Part shown: positions 52,633 through 61,488 of the stretch, one piece after another | Layout of the letters: each line of letters starts with the position of its first letter | Numbering within the stretch: the stretch's first letter is position 1 | Assembly: GCA_964369235.1 (NCBI GenBank) | Contig: CAYJEQ010000004.1 | Coordinates: 19,751-83,750, forward strand | Source of the DNA: CAYJEQ01 sp964369235 | GTDB lineage: Bacteria; Bacillota; Clostridia; Oscillospirales; Ruminococcaceae | DNA: 64,000 nucleotides | Direction of reading: 5' to 3' | Program-made: the position numbers and the translations under genes | The notes under the pieces: model-generated | Databases searched by the model: none | The model's input: the letters and a program-made list of their open reading frames with translations, nothing else | What the model was told of the DNA's origin: nothing

Positions 52633-54000
52633 ATGAAGATATTACTAATTAGACCTTGGATTAATAAGAATATAACAACTGTAAAGAATTTTATGTTTGG
52701 TGAGCCACTGGGACTGGAATGTGTTTCCACCATACTAAAAGAACAGGGACATCAGGTGCTACTGGTGGATTTTATGGCAGAGCCTAAGTCCACCCTAGAA
52801 AGATATCTCAGTAGTTTTACCCCTGATGCAGTAGGGGTTACCTCCCAGTGTACCGATGTGGTAAATGTCCTAAAAATAGCCACCGTAACCAAAGCCTATA
52901 ATAAAGATATAAAGGTTTTTATCGGTGGAGTACAGGCAACCTGTTTCCCTAATTCCTTTTTTTGTGATCATGTGGATTATGTATTTAAATCCACCACAAG
53001 AGAGAATATGTCAGCAATGCTATGTGAGATGGAGGGGGCAGTGCCTACCTTAATCAAAGGCATACACTCTAAATCTTTAAATTTTGAGAATAACATACCT
53101 GTACAGGGCAATGAGTATATAGTACCAGATAGAAGCTCTACTGATAGATACCGTAAAGAGTATCAGTACACAGGACTTAAACCCTGTGCAGTGGTACAAA
53201 CAGCCTACGGATGTCGAAATAGATGTACCTTCTGTGTTAGATGGAAGCTAGAGGGAGCACAGGTACAGGAGATAGATATTAAGGAGATTACAGAGCAGAT
53301 ATGGGATTTAACCGAGCCTTATGTAATGATATGTGATAATGATTTTCTAATTAATGAGAAAAGGCTAGTAGAATTTTGTCAGCTGGTAAGGGAAAAATCC
53401 ATAAAGAAAAAATATATCTGCTACGGCAGTGTAAACAGTATATTAGAAAAACCCCACCTACTACCAATGTTAGCAGAAGCTGGTTTAATGGCTGTAATAG
53501 TGGGATATGAAGCCTTTGATGACAGCAGACTAGCAGAGTATAATAAGGCAGCCACAACTGATGAGAATATAGTGGCTACTAATCTACTTCATGATAATAA
53601 TATAGCAGCATGGGGATCTTTTATAATCCATCCAGACTGGGATAAAAAAGATTTTAAAAAGCTACTAAAATATATTGATATGATAAAACCAGAGCTAATC
53701 ACCTTCTCCCCTTTAGTGCCTCACCCATTAACCCCACTATATGATCAGTATAAGGATAGGTTAATACATCCTATGGAGGATTACGACAAGTGGAATTTCG
53801 GTGATGTGCTAATAATGCCCTCTAAGATGAGCCTAAAATCATACTACACACAGGTCTTACTTCTTGCTATAAAGATTAATCTTAACCTACATTCTCTAAA
53901 ATACATAAGAAAAACCATACCTTTGAGAAATAGTATAAGAATGACCTTAGGGTTTAAATCACTGCTAGGAGTTTATGTGAAAAATATAATGGCGAAATAA
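52633..54000 (+). CDS. B12-binding radical SAM protein 2
   Basis: The 455-residue protein has the same plan: cobalamin-binding-like domain (MKILLIRPWI, GEPLGLEC, VFIGGVQAT), a longer linker (about 120-185), and the radical SAM motif CRNRCTFC (C194, C198, C201). DNDFLINEKRL corresponds to the DDDFL segment of its neighbours. It ends with a helical tail as in protein 1. ATG follows AAAGGAGAG, 37 nt after protein 1. The different cluster motif and linker suggest a different substrate or step from protein 1. Confidence 0.9.
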   Translation: MKILLIRPWINKNITTVKNFMFGEPLGLECVSTILKEQGHQVLLVDFMAEPKSTLERYLSSFTPDAVGVTSQCTDVVNVLKIATVTKAYNKDIKVFIGGVQATCFPNSFFCDHVDYVFKSTTRENMSAMLCEMEGAVPTLIKGIHSKSLNFENNIPVQGNEYIVPDRSSTDRYRKEYQYTGLKPCAVVQTAYGCRNRCTFCVRWKLEGAQVQEIDIKEITEQIWDLTEPYVMICDNDFLINEKRLVEFCQLVREKSIKKKYICYGSVNSILEKPHLLPMLAEAGLMAVIVGYEAFDDSRLAEYNKAATTDENIVATNLLHDNNIAAWGSFIIHPDWDKKDFKKLLKYIDMIKPELITFSPLVPHPLTPLYDQYKDRLIHPMEDYDKWNFGDVLIMPSKMSLKSYYTQVLLLAIKINLNLHSLKYIRKTIPLRNSIRMTLGFKSLLGVYVKNIMAK

Positions 54001-54019
54001 TAGATAATAGGATGTGCTT

Positions 54020-54373
54020 ATGGGAATTAGAAAAAAATACAGAAGAAAAATTATCTATAATGGTATGGAGTATATGTGGTATATAAAGAATGGCTACTGT
54101 GATTTAAACTTTGAAAGAAATGTACTACACATTATATCAAAGGATAAGAAAATGATTTTACTATATCCACTAGAAGCTAATCCTTCATTTGTAGTAAGTC
54201 AGGGACAGATGTTTCAAAATTATAAGGGAAGTGGTAGCTGGCAAAGGTATTTATGCCCATACGAAGGGGTTTTTCCCATTACACCTAAATTTGTAGTAAA
54301 ACTAATTCACTGGGCTATTAATGGAAGTGATGGAATAGCTGTTACTTATGATGGTAAGGATATTTGGCTATAG
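54020..54373 (+). CDS. Small uncharacterised protein within the radical SAM cluster
   Basis: A ~117-residue soluble protein, rich in aromatic residues and Lys. It contains YNGMEYMWYIKNG, LHIISKDKKMILLYPL, and GSGSWQRYLCPYEGVFPITPKFVVKLIHWAI. I recall similar small proteins of unknown function in Clostridia, with a 'SWxRYxCP' core, but can name no family. It sits between radical SAM genes 2 and 3, so it could be a partner or substrate-binding protein. Start at ATG 54020, after ATAGGATG. Confidence 0.65.
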   Translation: MGIRKKYRRKIIYNGMEYMWYIKNGYCDLNFERNVLHIISKDKKMILLYPLEANPSFVVSQGQMFQNYKGSGSWQRYLCPYEGVFPITPKFVVKLIHWAINGSDGIAVTYDGKDIWL

Positions 54374-54399
54374 ATAAATATAGAAAGGAATGAGTATCT

Positions 54400-55737
54400 A
54401 TGAAAGTGCTACTAATTAGACCTCAGGCCCCTAATACACTGAGCTTTATAAATATATTAGATAATGAGCCACTGGAGTTAGAGTATATCTACACCCAGTT
54501 AACAGCAGATGGAATGGACTGCTATATATACGATGGGATTATCGAGAAAACATCGGTAAAGGATACCGTAATACGAGAGAAGCCAGATGTAATAGCTATT
54601 TCAGGTTATATAACACAGGAAAAGATAATGACTGACTACTGCACCACTGCTAAAAGTATCTCTAATGAGATAATAACCATAATAGGTGGGGTACATGCCC
54701 AGCTTAACTATCAGCGACTATATCATAAGGATGTAGACTATATCTATCGTAGTGAAGGCTTAGAGGATTTATCTAATCTTATTACTGGTAAGGAGCTATC
54801 CACTATAAATGGCTTAGTTTACAAGGAAGATAATCAGTACATAGTAAATGAGCTTACCCCTATAGATATAGATAGTCTGCCTATACCTGATAGAAGTTTC
54901 TTTCATAAAAATAAGCACCACTATAAATACCTACACCTACAGGAGATTGCAAGCCTAAAAACCTCCTTTTCCTGTCCCTATAGCTGTAATTTCTGCTATT
55001 GTACTTTACTTGCCTCAGGTAAATATCGCTGTCGTGACCTAAATAAGGTAATTGAGGAGATAAAAACGATACCTAGTGATAATATTCAGATAGTGGACGA
55101 TGATTTTCTGGTGGATAGGGATAGGCTTATTACCTTTGCTCAGATGTTAATTGATAATGATATTAAGAAAACCTTTTTGTGTTACGCAAGAGCAGACTTT
55201 ATCTCAAGAAATCCTGATATAGTACAGCTACTTACTCAGGTGGGATTTAAGTATTTCCTAGTGGGGATAGAGGCTATAGGAGATAACCAGCTAAAAGCCA
55301 TGAATAAACAAACTAGCATGGACGATAATCGTCGATGTATCCAGATAGTAGAGGGCAGTGGAGCAAACCTTATTGCCCTAATGATAGCTGGCATAGACGC
55401 AGACAAGGCATATTTTGATGGGATATATGATTTTGTGGTGGAAACAGGACTTAGATATGTAACAGTATCTATATTTACCCCAATACCAGGGACCCCACTA
55501 TATGACCAGTATAAGGATAGGATAACAAATCATAATATAGAGGATTATGATTTTTTACATCTTGTACTAGAGCCAGAAAAAATCTCCAGTCAAACATTCT
55601 ATCTATACTACTATCAGCTGTTTCTTGGGCTTTACAAAATAGCTAAGAAAAGTGGTATCTATGATTTTATGGATTTGGACTTTTACAAAGGTATGTTATC
55701 CTCTTACTTACAACGAGTGATGAAGGGGCAGAAATAG
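54400..55737 (+). CDS. B12-binding radical SAM protein 3
   Basis: The 445-residue protein has the MKVLLIRPQA, DNEPLELEYI and IIGGVHAQ features of the cobalamin-binding-like domain and the radical SAM motif CPYSCNFC (C192, C196, C199) identical to protein 1. IVDDDFLVDRDRL and CYARADFISRNPDI are also close to protein 1 (CYGRADFIAKNEDM equivalent). It appears most related to protein 1. It begins 27 nt after the small protein and its stop abuts the next start. Confidence 0.9.
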   Translation: MKVLLIRPQAPNTLSFINILDNEPLELEYIYTQLTADGMDCYIYDGIIEKTSVKDTVIREKPDVIAISGYITQEKIMTDYCTTAKSISNEIITIIGGVHAQLNYQRLYHKDVDYIYRSEGLEDLSNLITGKELSTINGLVYKEDNQYIVNELTPIDIDSLPIPDRSFFHKNKHHYKYLHLQEIASLKTSFSCPYSCNFCYCTLLASGKYRCRDLNKVIEEIKTIPSDNIQIVDDDFLVDRDRLITFAQMLIDNDIKKTFLCYARADFISRNPDIVQLLTQVGFKYFLVGIEAIGDNQLKAMNKQTSMDDNRRCIQIVEGSGANLIALMIAGIDADKAYFDGIYDFVVETGLRYVTVSIFTPIPGTPLYDQYKDRITNHNIEDYDFLHLVLEPEKISSQTFYLYYYQLFLGLYKIAKKSGIYDFMDLDFYKGMLSSYLQRVMKGQK

Positions 55738-57048
55738 ATGAAGATATATTTTATACAGTCCACCCCCTACCACAAGGGAAAAAACCTAGTAAAAAAATCT
55801 AAACTGTACTTTGTTGGTCTAGCTCCAGCAATACTAGCTTCCCTATGTCCACAGGTAGAATTTGAAACAGTGCTAGAAACTATTGAAGATGTGGACTTTA
55901 ACACCGATGCAGATATAATAGCTATATCTGGTATGGGACATGCTATTGTGAGAAGTATTGACATAGCTAAGGAGTTTAAATCACGAGGGAAAACCGTAAT
56001 AATGGGTGGATATATGGCAAGCCTTATGCCAGAGGAAGCAAAAAAATACTGTGATAGTGTTATTATTGGTGATGGGGAACTAGCATTCCCACAGATGATA
56101 GAGGATTATAATAGAGGTGAGCTAAAAGATTTCTATGATATGCCCATAAAGGAGCTTACCTACCCACTACCTAAATACGAGGTTTTTCAAGGGAAAAAAA
56201 TCGGGGATTTTCTACCTGTGCAAGCTGGGAGAGGATGCCCTAATTCCTGTTCCTTTTGTTCGGTGTACTGCTTATATAAGAATAAATATATGAGAAGAGA
56301 GATACCAGAGGTTATAAGAGATGTTAAAAGGATAAAGGAGCTAGGCTATAATAAATTCCTACTACTAGACGATAATATCCTATCAGACCGAGAGTATATG
56401 CTAAGTCTGTGTAGCGAGATAAAAAAACTAAAGATGACATGGTTATCCCAGTGTGAGATTACCATAGCAGAGGACGAAGAAATGCTAAAGGCTGTAGCTC
56501 ATAGTGGCTGTATCTCCCTATCCTTTGGGCTGGAAAGCATTAGTCAAGATAGCCTTAATACCATGCAAAAATCATGGGCAAAGGTAGATAAATACTCCAA
56601 TCAAATTAGAAAAATCCAGTCCTACGGCATTGATGTATCCACCGAAATGGTGGTAGGTGCCGATGGTGATACTATAGAAAGTATTAGGGATACCTGTGAT
56701 TTTATAGTGGATAATGGCATTACCGTACCGAGGTTTTATATACTTACCCCTATACCTGGAACAGCGTTTTATAAGCAGATGTTAGCAGAGGGCAGAATAG
56801 TGTCAGAGGATATATATCAGTATAATGGCTCTTTTGCTGTTCACCAGCCTAAGAATATGACACCTGAGGAGTTAACAGAGGAATACTGGAGTTTATACCA
56901 TCAGGTTTTCTCAGTAAAAAACCTAGTAAAGCGAACACTTTTAAATAGAGATTTCTTTAAAAGCCCAGTGAAATACATATTTTATTTCTATGTTAATATC
57001 TACTACCGATACCAGATAAAAAGAGGTATTACCCCTAATATTATTTAA
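55738..57048 (+). CDS. B12-binding radical SAM protein 4 (divergent)
   Basis: The 436-residue protein belongs to another branch: its N-terminus KIYFIQSTPYHKGKNL lacks LLIRP, it has ADIIAISGMGHAI and VIMGGYMASLMPEEA in the cobalamin-binding-like domain, and CPNSCSFC (C167, C171, C174) followed by a further VYC. LLLDDNILSDREYML and GADGDTIESIRDTC are typical of B12-radical SAM proteins. It abuts gene 3 with no spacer. After it a 90-nt AT-rich gap precedes the GNAT genes. Confidence 0.9.
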   Translation: MKIYFIQSTPYHKGKNLVKKSKLYFVGLAPAILASLCPQVEFETVLETIEDVDFNTDADIIAISGMGHAIVRSIDIAKEFKSRGKTVIMGGYMASLMPEEAKKYCDSVIIGDGELAFPQMIEDYNRGELKDFYDMPIKELTYPLPKYEVFQGKKIGDFLPVQAGRGCPNSCSFCSVYCLYKNKYMRREIPEVIRDVKRIKELGYNKFLLLDDNILSDREYMLSLCSEIKKLKMTWLSQCEITIAEDEEMLKAVAHSGCISLSFGLESISQDSLNTMQKSWAKVDKYSNQIRKIQSYGIDVSTEMVVGADGDTIESIRDTCDFIVDNGITVPRFYILTPIPGTAFYKQMLAEGRIVSEDIYQYNGSFAVHQPKNMTPEELTEEYWSLYHQVFSVKNLVKRTLLNRDFFKSPVKYIFYFYVNIYYRYQIKRGITPNII

Positions 57049-57136
57049 TATACTACTTAAATTCATTCCTATAGATAATAAAGTACAATATCTACATATC
57101 AATAAACTTAGAAGAATCATGAAAGGATAACTATAA

Positions 57137-58198
57137 ATGAACATTAAACCCATTAGCAAAAAAGAGTACATATCCTTTTATAAATCTGTTTACAGTGGGG
57201 ATAGGGACTTTAGAGATAATAAATCACCACTGTTTACCCTTGCACATGATGAGAAATCAGCCTTTAGGGAAAATTCTATCCAAGAGCTTATAGGTGCAGT
57301 GGATAACAGTGATAATATTAAGGTAGCCAGCCTACTTATTATCCATAAAAATGCTCCAGAAAATCTTTTTATAGGTTTTTTTGAGGCGTTGCCACAATCG
57401 GAGGACTGTGTTAATCTACTACTTAGTTACGCTGAGGATTTTGGCAGAAAACATAGCTGTAGTAAGCTAGTTGTAGGGATAGATGGCCATATAAATAACG
57501 CTGTGGGATTTGCCTTAGATAAGGGTAAGGCGAGTTTTTCAGAAAATTTATCTAAACCTTATTACCATGATTATTTTACCCATATGGATAGGGTAAACTT
57601 TGAAAGTTATATAGGTAGACACAGCTATGCCAAAGAGCAGATTAATGAGGATTACAATAGAATATCTAGGGTTTTATCAAAGTTTGATACCCAGTTTGCC
57701 GACTTAAAATGTGGCTTAGAGGAAACTGTAAGAAGGTATAATGCTCTTAATAATGTAATATTTGCCCAGCACCCATACTACTACAAGCGAGAGTTTAGGG
57801 AAGATATGGAGATGTTTAAGGATTTTGCCACAGTGCTAACAAAGGAAAATCTAATCTTTGCCACCTATAAGGGAAAAGATGTGGGATTTATCTTTTTATA
57901 CCCTGATTTTAACCAGAATATAGCCACAGGGGAAGAAATAGGGATAAAGTCGGTTATTCGCTCATTTTTTACAAAGCACAACACTATTAAAATAATGGAA
58001 ATAGGTGTACTACCTGAGTATCGTAGTAAGGGGATAATTGTGTTACTTTTTTACACAGCAGTAAACAGCACCCACAAGGCAATAAATAAGATTATAAGTA
58101 GCTGGATAATATCAGATAATGAGAAGAGCAAAAGTATCTCTAAAAGATACACCGAAAAAAGTTATAAGGATTTTTGTATATATGAGAAAAAACTCTAA
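57137..58198 (+). CDS. GNAT-family acyltransferase in the radical SAM cluster
   Basis: The 353-residue protein seems to have two GNAT-like halves; the C-terminal one has IMEIGVLPEYRSKGIIVLLFYTAV, a diverged acetyl-CoA loop. It probably transfers an acyl group to an amine or hydroxyl of the pathway product, but the substrate is unknown. ATG 57137 follows GAAAGGA. The 3' end overlaps the next gene, so the two proteins are likely made together. Confidence 0.78.
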   Translation: MNIKPISKKEYISFYKSVYSGDRDFRDNKSPLFTLAHDEKSAFRENSIQELIGAVDNSDNIKVASLLIIHKNAPENLFIGFFEALPQSEDCVNLLLSYAEDFGRKHSCSKLVVGIDGHINNAVGFALDKGKASFSENLSKPYYHDYFTHMDRVNFESYIGRHSYAKEQINEDYNRISRVLSKFDTQFADLKCGLEETVRRYNALNNVIFAQHPYYYKREFREDMEMFKDFATVLTKENLIFATYKGKDVGFIFLYPDFNQNIATGEEIGIKSVIRSFFTKHNTIKIMEIGVLPEYRSKGIIVLLFYTAVNSTHKAINKIISSWIISDNEKSKSISKRYTEKSYKDFCIYEKKL

Positions 58199-59111
58199 TC
58201 AGTGGTTAGAAGAAGATATAATTAATCAGTGCTGTAGTAAAGACCATCAGGTAAAAATCCGTAAGGGGAAAAACTATCACTGCACCTATTATAAAATAAA
58301 GATGAATATGCTATCTTTTTTAGGTAGTGGATTTTATCTGCCTTTAACCATGATTGCACCACCAGCTTCGGTGGACGCAGTGGGGTTTACTGGTGATATA
58401 GTGGAGATGATAGAGGATTTCTCGGGGGAAAAGGGAAGTTATCTTATACTGAATTTGCATAAGCAACAGCTAGATTTACTACCACAGGGCATAAGCTATG
58501 GTAAAACTCTACCTAGCTGTATATTTTATAATGATTTTTCTACTTTTGAGGATTACTTAATTAGCCTAAGAAGTAGCTACCGTAGACGGGTAAAACAGGC
58601 ATTAACAAGGTCACAACAGGTTAAAGTCAAAACCATTAACCCCAGTGATTTTAATGAGCAGTTATATAATCTATACCTAAATGTCCTAGAAAAAAGTAGC
58701 TATAAACTAGAAACACTGCCACTGGAGTTTTTTAGAAATCATAGGCTACAGATAGATGTATTTACCTTAGAGGATATGCCCATTGCCTTTGTATCTACCT
58801 ATAGGGACACAGAGGAGCTGGATTTTATCTTCGGAGGAATGGATTATAGCTATCTTAAAAAGTATGATTTATACTTTAAAATGCTACTATTTATTATAGA
58901 TCTTGCCATAAAAGAAAACTGCCCTAGAATAAATCTAGGACAGACAGCAGTATATGCCAAAACCTTTCTAGGAGCTAAATTAGAGGAGCGTTATATAGCG
59001 TTTTTCTCTTGTAATAAGCTGATGAATTTTATAGTGGGAAAATCAGCTCATTTATTAGAAAATTCTCAGCAGTATCCACAGACAAAACCTTTTAAAGATG
59101 GGGGTGATTAG
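58182..59111 (+). CDS. FemAB/BioF2-like GNAT acyltransferase in the radical SAM cluster
   Basis: The ~309-residue protein has the pattern of the BioF2-like/FemAB superfamily of double-GNAT transferases: YLISLRSSYRRRVKQAL, PIAFVSTYRDTEELDFIFGGMDYSYLKKYDLYF and INLGQTAVYAKTFLGAKLEERY. Members add acyl or aminoacyl groups to lipids, peptides or peptidoglycan precursors. I chose ATG 58182, after AAGGA, which overlaps the previous gene by 17 nt in another frame; an upstream ATG at 58119 would overlap 80 nt. Substrate unknown. Confidence 0.75.
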   Translation: MRKNSNQWLEEDIINQCCSKDHQVKIRKGKNYHCTYYKIKMNMLSFLGSGFYLPLTMIAPPASVDAVGFTGDIVEMIEDFSGEKGSYLILNLHKQQLDLLPQGISYGKTLPSCIFYNDFSTFEDYLISLRSSYRRRVKQALTRSQQVKVKTINPSDFNEQLYNLYLNVLEKSSYKLETLPLEFFRNHRLQIDVFTLEDMPIAFVSTYRDTEELDFIFGGMDYSYLKKYDLYFKMLLFIIDLAIKENCPRINLGQTAVYAKTFLGAKLEERYIAFFSCNKLMNFIVGKSAHLLENSQQYPQTKPFKDGGD

Positions 59112-59669
59112 ATGATTATAGAGGGACGCATACTGGATTTGTGGTTTGATAACCCTAGGAAAAAACAACGAGGACAACGAGGAAAACTTAAATCCCTAGT
59201 AGAAAATATTAATAGCTTTAACACTGATTACAACTGCGATGGATTATACCAGTGTTTTAGAGTGCCCTGTAGACTAAGTTTTTTACACAGCAGAAAAACT
59301 GGTGGATATGTCAAAAGCCAGTTTGCTAGAACATGGCTTAGAAAAACACAGGAGTTTATAGATAATAAGCCACAGGATAGGTTTATTAAGGTGGTAGCTT
59401 CACTGGACATGAATAATTTATGGTTTAGCCAAATTAATATTTTTTATGATGAGGAGTATTACGAGGAATTCTTTTTACGAAATACCCATCCAGAGGATTA
59501 TATCAGAATTACCTACAAAAACTTAAATAAACAAAGAAACCTCAAAACCACCCTTACCCAGCTAGGTGTAAAAGAAAACTACAGCTATGAAGATGAGGGA
59601 GAACTTATTAAAGCCACTAATGAATACTGGCATTATGGTGAGCTACCTAGCTTTGTGTTTATAGATTGA
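59112..59669 (+). CDS. DUF3916-like uncharacterised protein
   Basis: The 185-residue protein has a basic N-terminus (NPRKKQRGQRGKLKSLVENI), a middle segment RTWLRKTQEFIDNKPQDRFIKVVASLDMNNLWFSQINIFYDEEYYEEFF, and an acidic C-terminus. The 'VVASLDxxNLWxSQIxIF' pattern recalls DUF3916, a family of unknown function; I am not certain of this. ATG follows immediately after the stop of the FemAB-like gene (TAG-ATG), so it belongs to the operon. Confidence 0.62.
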   Translation: MIIEGRILDLWFDNPRKKQRGQRGKLKSLVENINSFNTDYNCDGLYQCFRVPCRLSFLHSRKTGGYVKSQFARTWLRKTQEFIDNKPQDRFIKVVASLDMNNLWFSQINIFYDEEYYEEFFLRNTHPEDYIRITYKNLNKQRNLKTTLTQLGVKENYSYEDEGELIKATNEYWHYGELPSFVFID

Positions 59670-59689
59670 TATTAACTAAGGAGGGACTA

Positions 59690-59808
59690 GTTTGAAACAA
59701 AGTTTCAAACATGAGTTTTGTGCTTTTCGGTCATTATAACACCCAGAATTTTCTCAGAATAATTATGAGAAAAACATACAAAATACCGAGAAAGGAATGA
59801 GCATTTAT
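59690..59808 (+). promoter_or_regulatory. Structured 5' leader element, copy 6
   Basis: Perfect 9-bp hairpin GTTTGAAAC-AAA-GTTTCAAAC (59690-59710), then GTTTTGTGCTTTTCGGT pairing partly with ACAAAATACCGA, inner perfect hairpin TTTTCTCA/TGAGAAAA (59749-59773), then GAGAAAGGAATGAGC with the ribosome-binding site. It begins 20 nt after the stop of the DUF3916-like gene. Confidence 0.78.
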
Positions 59809-60090
59809 ATGACTTTTGAAGAATATGTAGAAATGGGGTTGTCCGAAGAATATCCTGTGAAACTTATCTTAAAGGGGTATGTTTTGGATAATGAGCAGGA
59901 GAAAATCGGCATTACTGAGGTAGTGTTTATTACAATGGATAGAGATAAAGCAAAAGTGAAATTTGACCAGTTAACAAAGGAAAATAATAGTAATGCCTAT
60001 TATATGGTTTATTCAGTACCCTTTGATGTAGATTTAACATCACTGAAACACTACCCATCTATAGCTATTTCCAAAGCAGATTTAAAGTAA
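59809..60090 (+). CDS. Small hypothetical protein
   Basis: A 93-residue soluble, acidic protein (from ATG 59809, 12 nt after AAAGG) with no recognised domain. FEEYVEMGL, ILKGYVLDNEQEKIG and MVYSVPFDVDLTSL are distinctive. It is preceded by the structured leader, and its 3' end overlaps by 9 nt the convergent PLP-enzyme gene, so the two transcripts are antisense at their ends. Function unknown. Confidence 0.6.
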   Translation: MTFEEYVEMGLSEEYPVKLILKGYVLDNEQEKIGITEVVFITMDRDKAKVKFDQLTKENNSNAYYMVYSVPFDVDLTSLKHYPSIAISKADLK

Positions 60091-61152
60091 ATTATCATTT
60101 ACAAAGAAATCCTTTAAAGCCTTTACAATACTAGCCATATCCTCTGTACTATATCGGTAGTCACAGGGTAGGGCTAGTATTTTATTATATATTTCTTTGC
60201 CACTGGGGTAGTTATCTATATTATCTACCATAGGAGGCAGTGGCCAGTAGATAGTACAGTGTATATCAAGGGCGTTTAGGTAATCTTTTAGCTTTTCTTG
60301 CTTGCTTGAATACACCACAAAATGACTGGGAACAGTGCCTTCTGGTAGGGTTTTAAATACAGAGGTAATACCAGTTATTTTGCTGATTTCATTAGATAGG
60401 TACTGCCAGTTGTTACGACGGATTTCATTATATGGCTCAAAAGGTAGATGATTAATAATCTCTATAGAGCTTTCATCAGAGCTATAGCTGTCAAAAACCT
60501 GTCGCAGTAGCATTTCAGCAGACCAAAATTCATCGGTAGCCCTTTTAACTTCACTAGGGTTATTATTATGACAGGCTGAGGTTTTATCGGTAATGGAGCT
60601 TTTTCTCATTGCTAGGTGCTTTGGGTGGGGAGATTTTAAAGGTAGTGTGAAACTGCCATTTCTCTTAACAGCATAACCACCACAGTGAACACCTATCCAT
60701 TTGCGAAAACTTCCTGCTAGGTAGGTAGCACGACTATCCAATCCATTAGTGGTAAAATGGCTATGGGTGGTGTCCTCTAGTATAGAGATACCCTTTTTAA
60801 CACAGTTATTAATAAAGCTATCATCATAGGTAATAAATCCAAAATATCCACAGATATGCAGTAGGGAAATTTCCTCTAGATATTCTTCTTTAAAAATAGG
60901 CTGTAACTGGTCATTAACATCATAAAAAATCATGGTGTAACCAGCTTTAACATAGTTATCCAGTACGGTTTCACAGGTGTATACAGGTAGATAAGCAGTC
61001 TTTTTCTTATCACTTAATAATAAATCCTGTAAGCAGTAGTATATACCACATCTGCCACTCATAGTGTACACTACATCACCCTCGATAGTATCCATAAAGC
61101 CGTTTTTTTCTGTTAGTAGCTCCTCATAGGTAAAAAATCCCCCAATAGCCAT
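60082..61152 (-). CDS. DegT/DnrJ/StrS-like PLP-dependent aminotransferase
   Basis: The ~356-residue protein has the fold-type I PLP enzyme pattern of the DegT family: TMSGRCGIYYCLQDLLL, YLPVYTCETVLDNYVKAGY, ILEDTTHSH with the Asp near PLP, and AGSFRKWIGVHCGGYAVK, where the lysine (near residue 150) is the Schiff-base residue. The DegT group aminates keto-sugars; this member looks diverged. It may act on a product of the radical SAM cluster next to it, or be unrelated. I chose ATG 61152, at the usual 12-nt distance from AAGAAAGGAATGG. Confidence 0.78.
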   Translation of the reverse strand: MAIGGFFTYEELLTEKNGFMDTIEGDVVYTMSGRCGIYYCLQDLLLSDKKKTAYLPVYTCETVLDNYVKAGYTMIFYDVNDQLQPIFKEEYLEEISLLHICGYFGFITYDDSFINNCVKKGISILEDTTHSHFTTNGLDSRATYLAGSFRKWIGVHCGGYAVKRNGSFTLPLKSPHPKHLAMRKSSITDKTSACHNNNPSEVKRATDEFWSAEMLLRQVFDSYSSDESSIEIINHLPFEPYNEIRRNNWQYLSNEISKITGITSVFKTLPEGTVPSHFVVYSSKQEKLKDYLNALDIHCTIYWPLPPMVDNIDNYPSGKEIYNKILALPCDYRYSTEDMASIVKALKDFFVNDNLL

Positions 61153-61161
61153 AAAAATCTC

Positions 61162-61250
61162 CATTCCTTTCTTGATGTTTGTATTATTTTACCACATTAG
61201 TTTTACAGTGATAAAAGTTCGGTAATCTCACAGACCAAAAACACAGTGTT
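61162..61250 (-). promoter_or_regulatory. Structured 5' leader element, copy 7 (PLP enzyme gene; weak)
   Basis: The right end ACAAACATCAAGAAAGGAATGG matches the other copies almost exactly, and GTGTTTTTGGTCTGTGAG upstream resembles the left part of the outer stem, but pairing is weaker and no GTTTGAAAC hairpin is seen. Confidence 0.45.
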
Positions 61251-61339
61251 TTATTAATGAAATGCAATTTAATATGGCTAATTATAGCATAAGTTTGTAT
61301 AAGTTTCTACTATATTAATAAATTAATTCAATAAAATCA

Positions 61340-61369
61340 TTGACACTAGTTACCTATTATTGGTATAAT
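61340..61369 (+). promoter_or_regulatory. Promoter of the aspartoacylase-family gene
   Basis: TTGACA (61340-61345) and TATAAT (61364-61369) are 18 nt apart. The transcript would have a leader of about 110 nt that is AT-rich and has no obvious structure. Confidence 0.7.
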
Positions 61370-61488
61370 TATACTGTCGTGTTATTATATTCCTAAAAAT
61401 GCCAATGACATTTTATTGTGAATAAAATTGCACAAATATTAATTTAAATATTTATGAAAAGTGGTAAATGAGAAAGGATAGTTTTATT

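Noticed and set aside
51318..57048. RiPP biosynthesis with a precursor peptide
   Set aside because: No short precursor-like frame with a leader/core pattern is visible in the gaps, and no RRE or PqqD-like domain is recognisable. The 117-residue protein is too large and too folded-looking to call a precursor.
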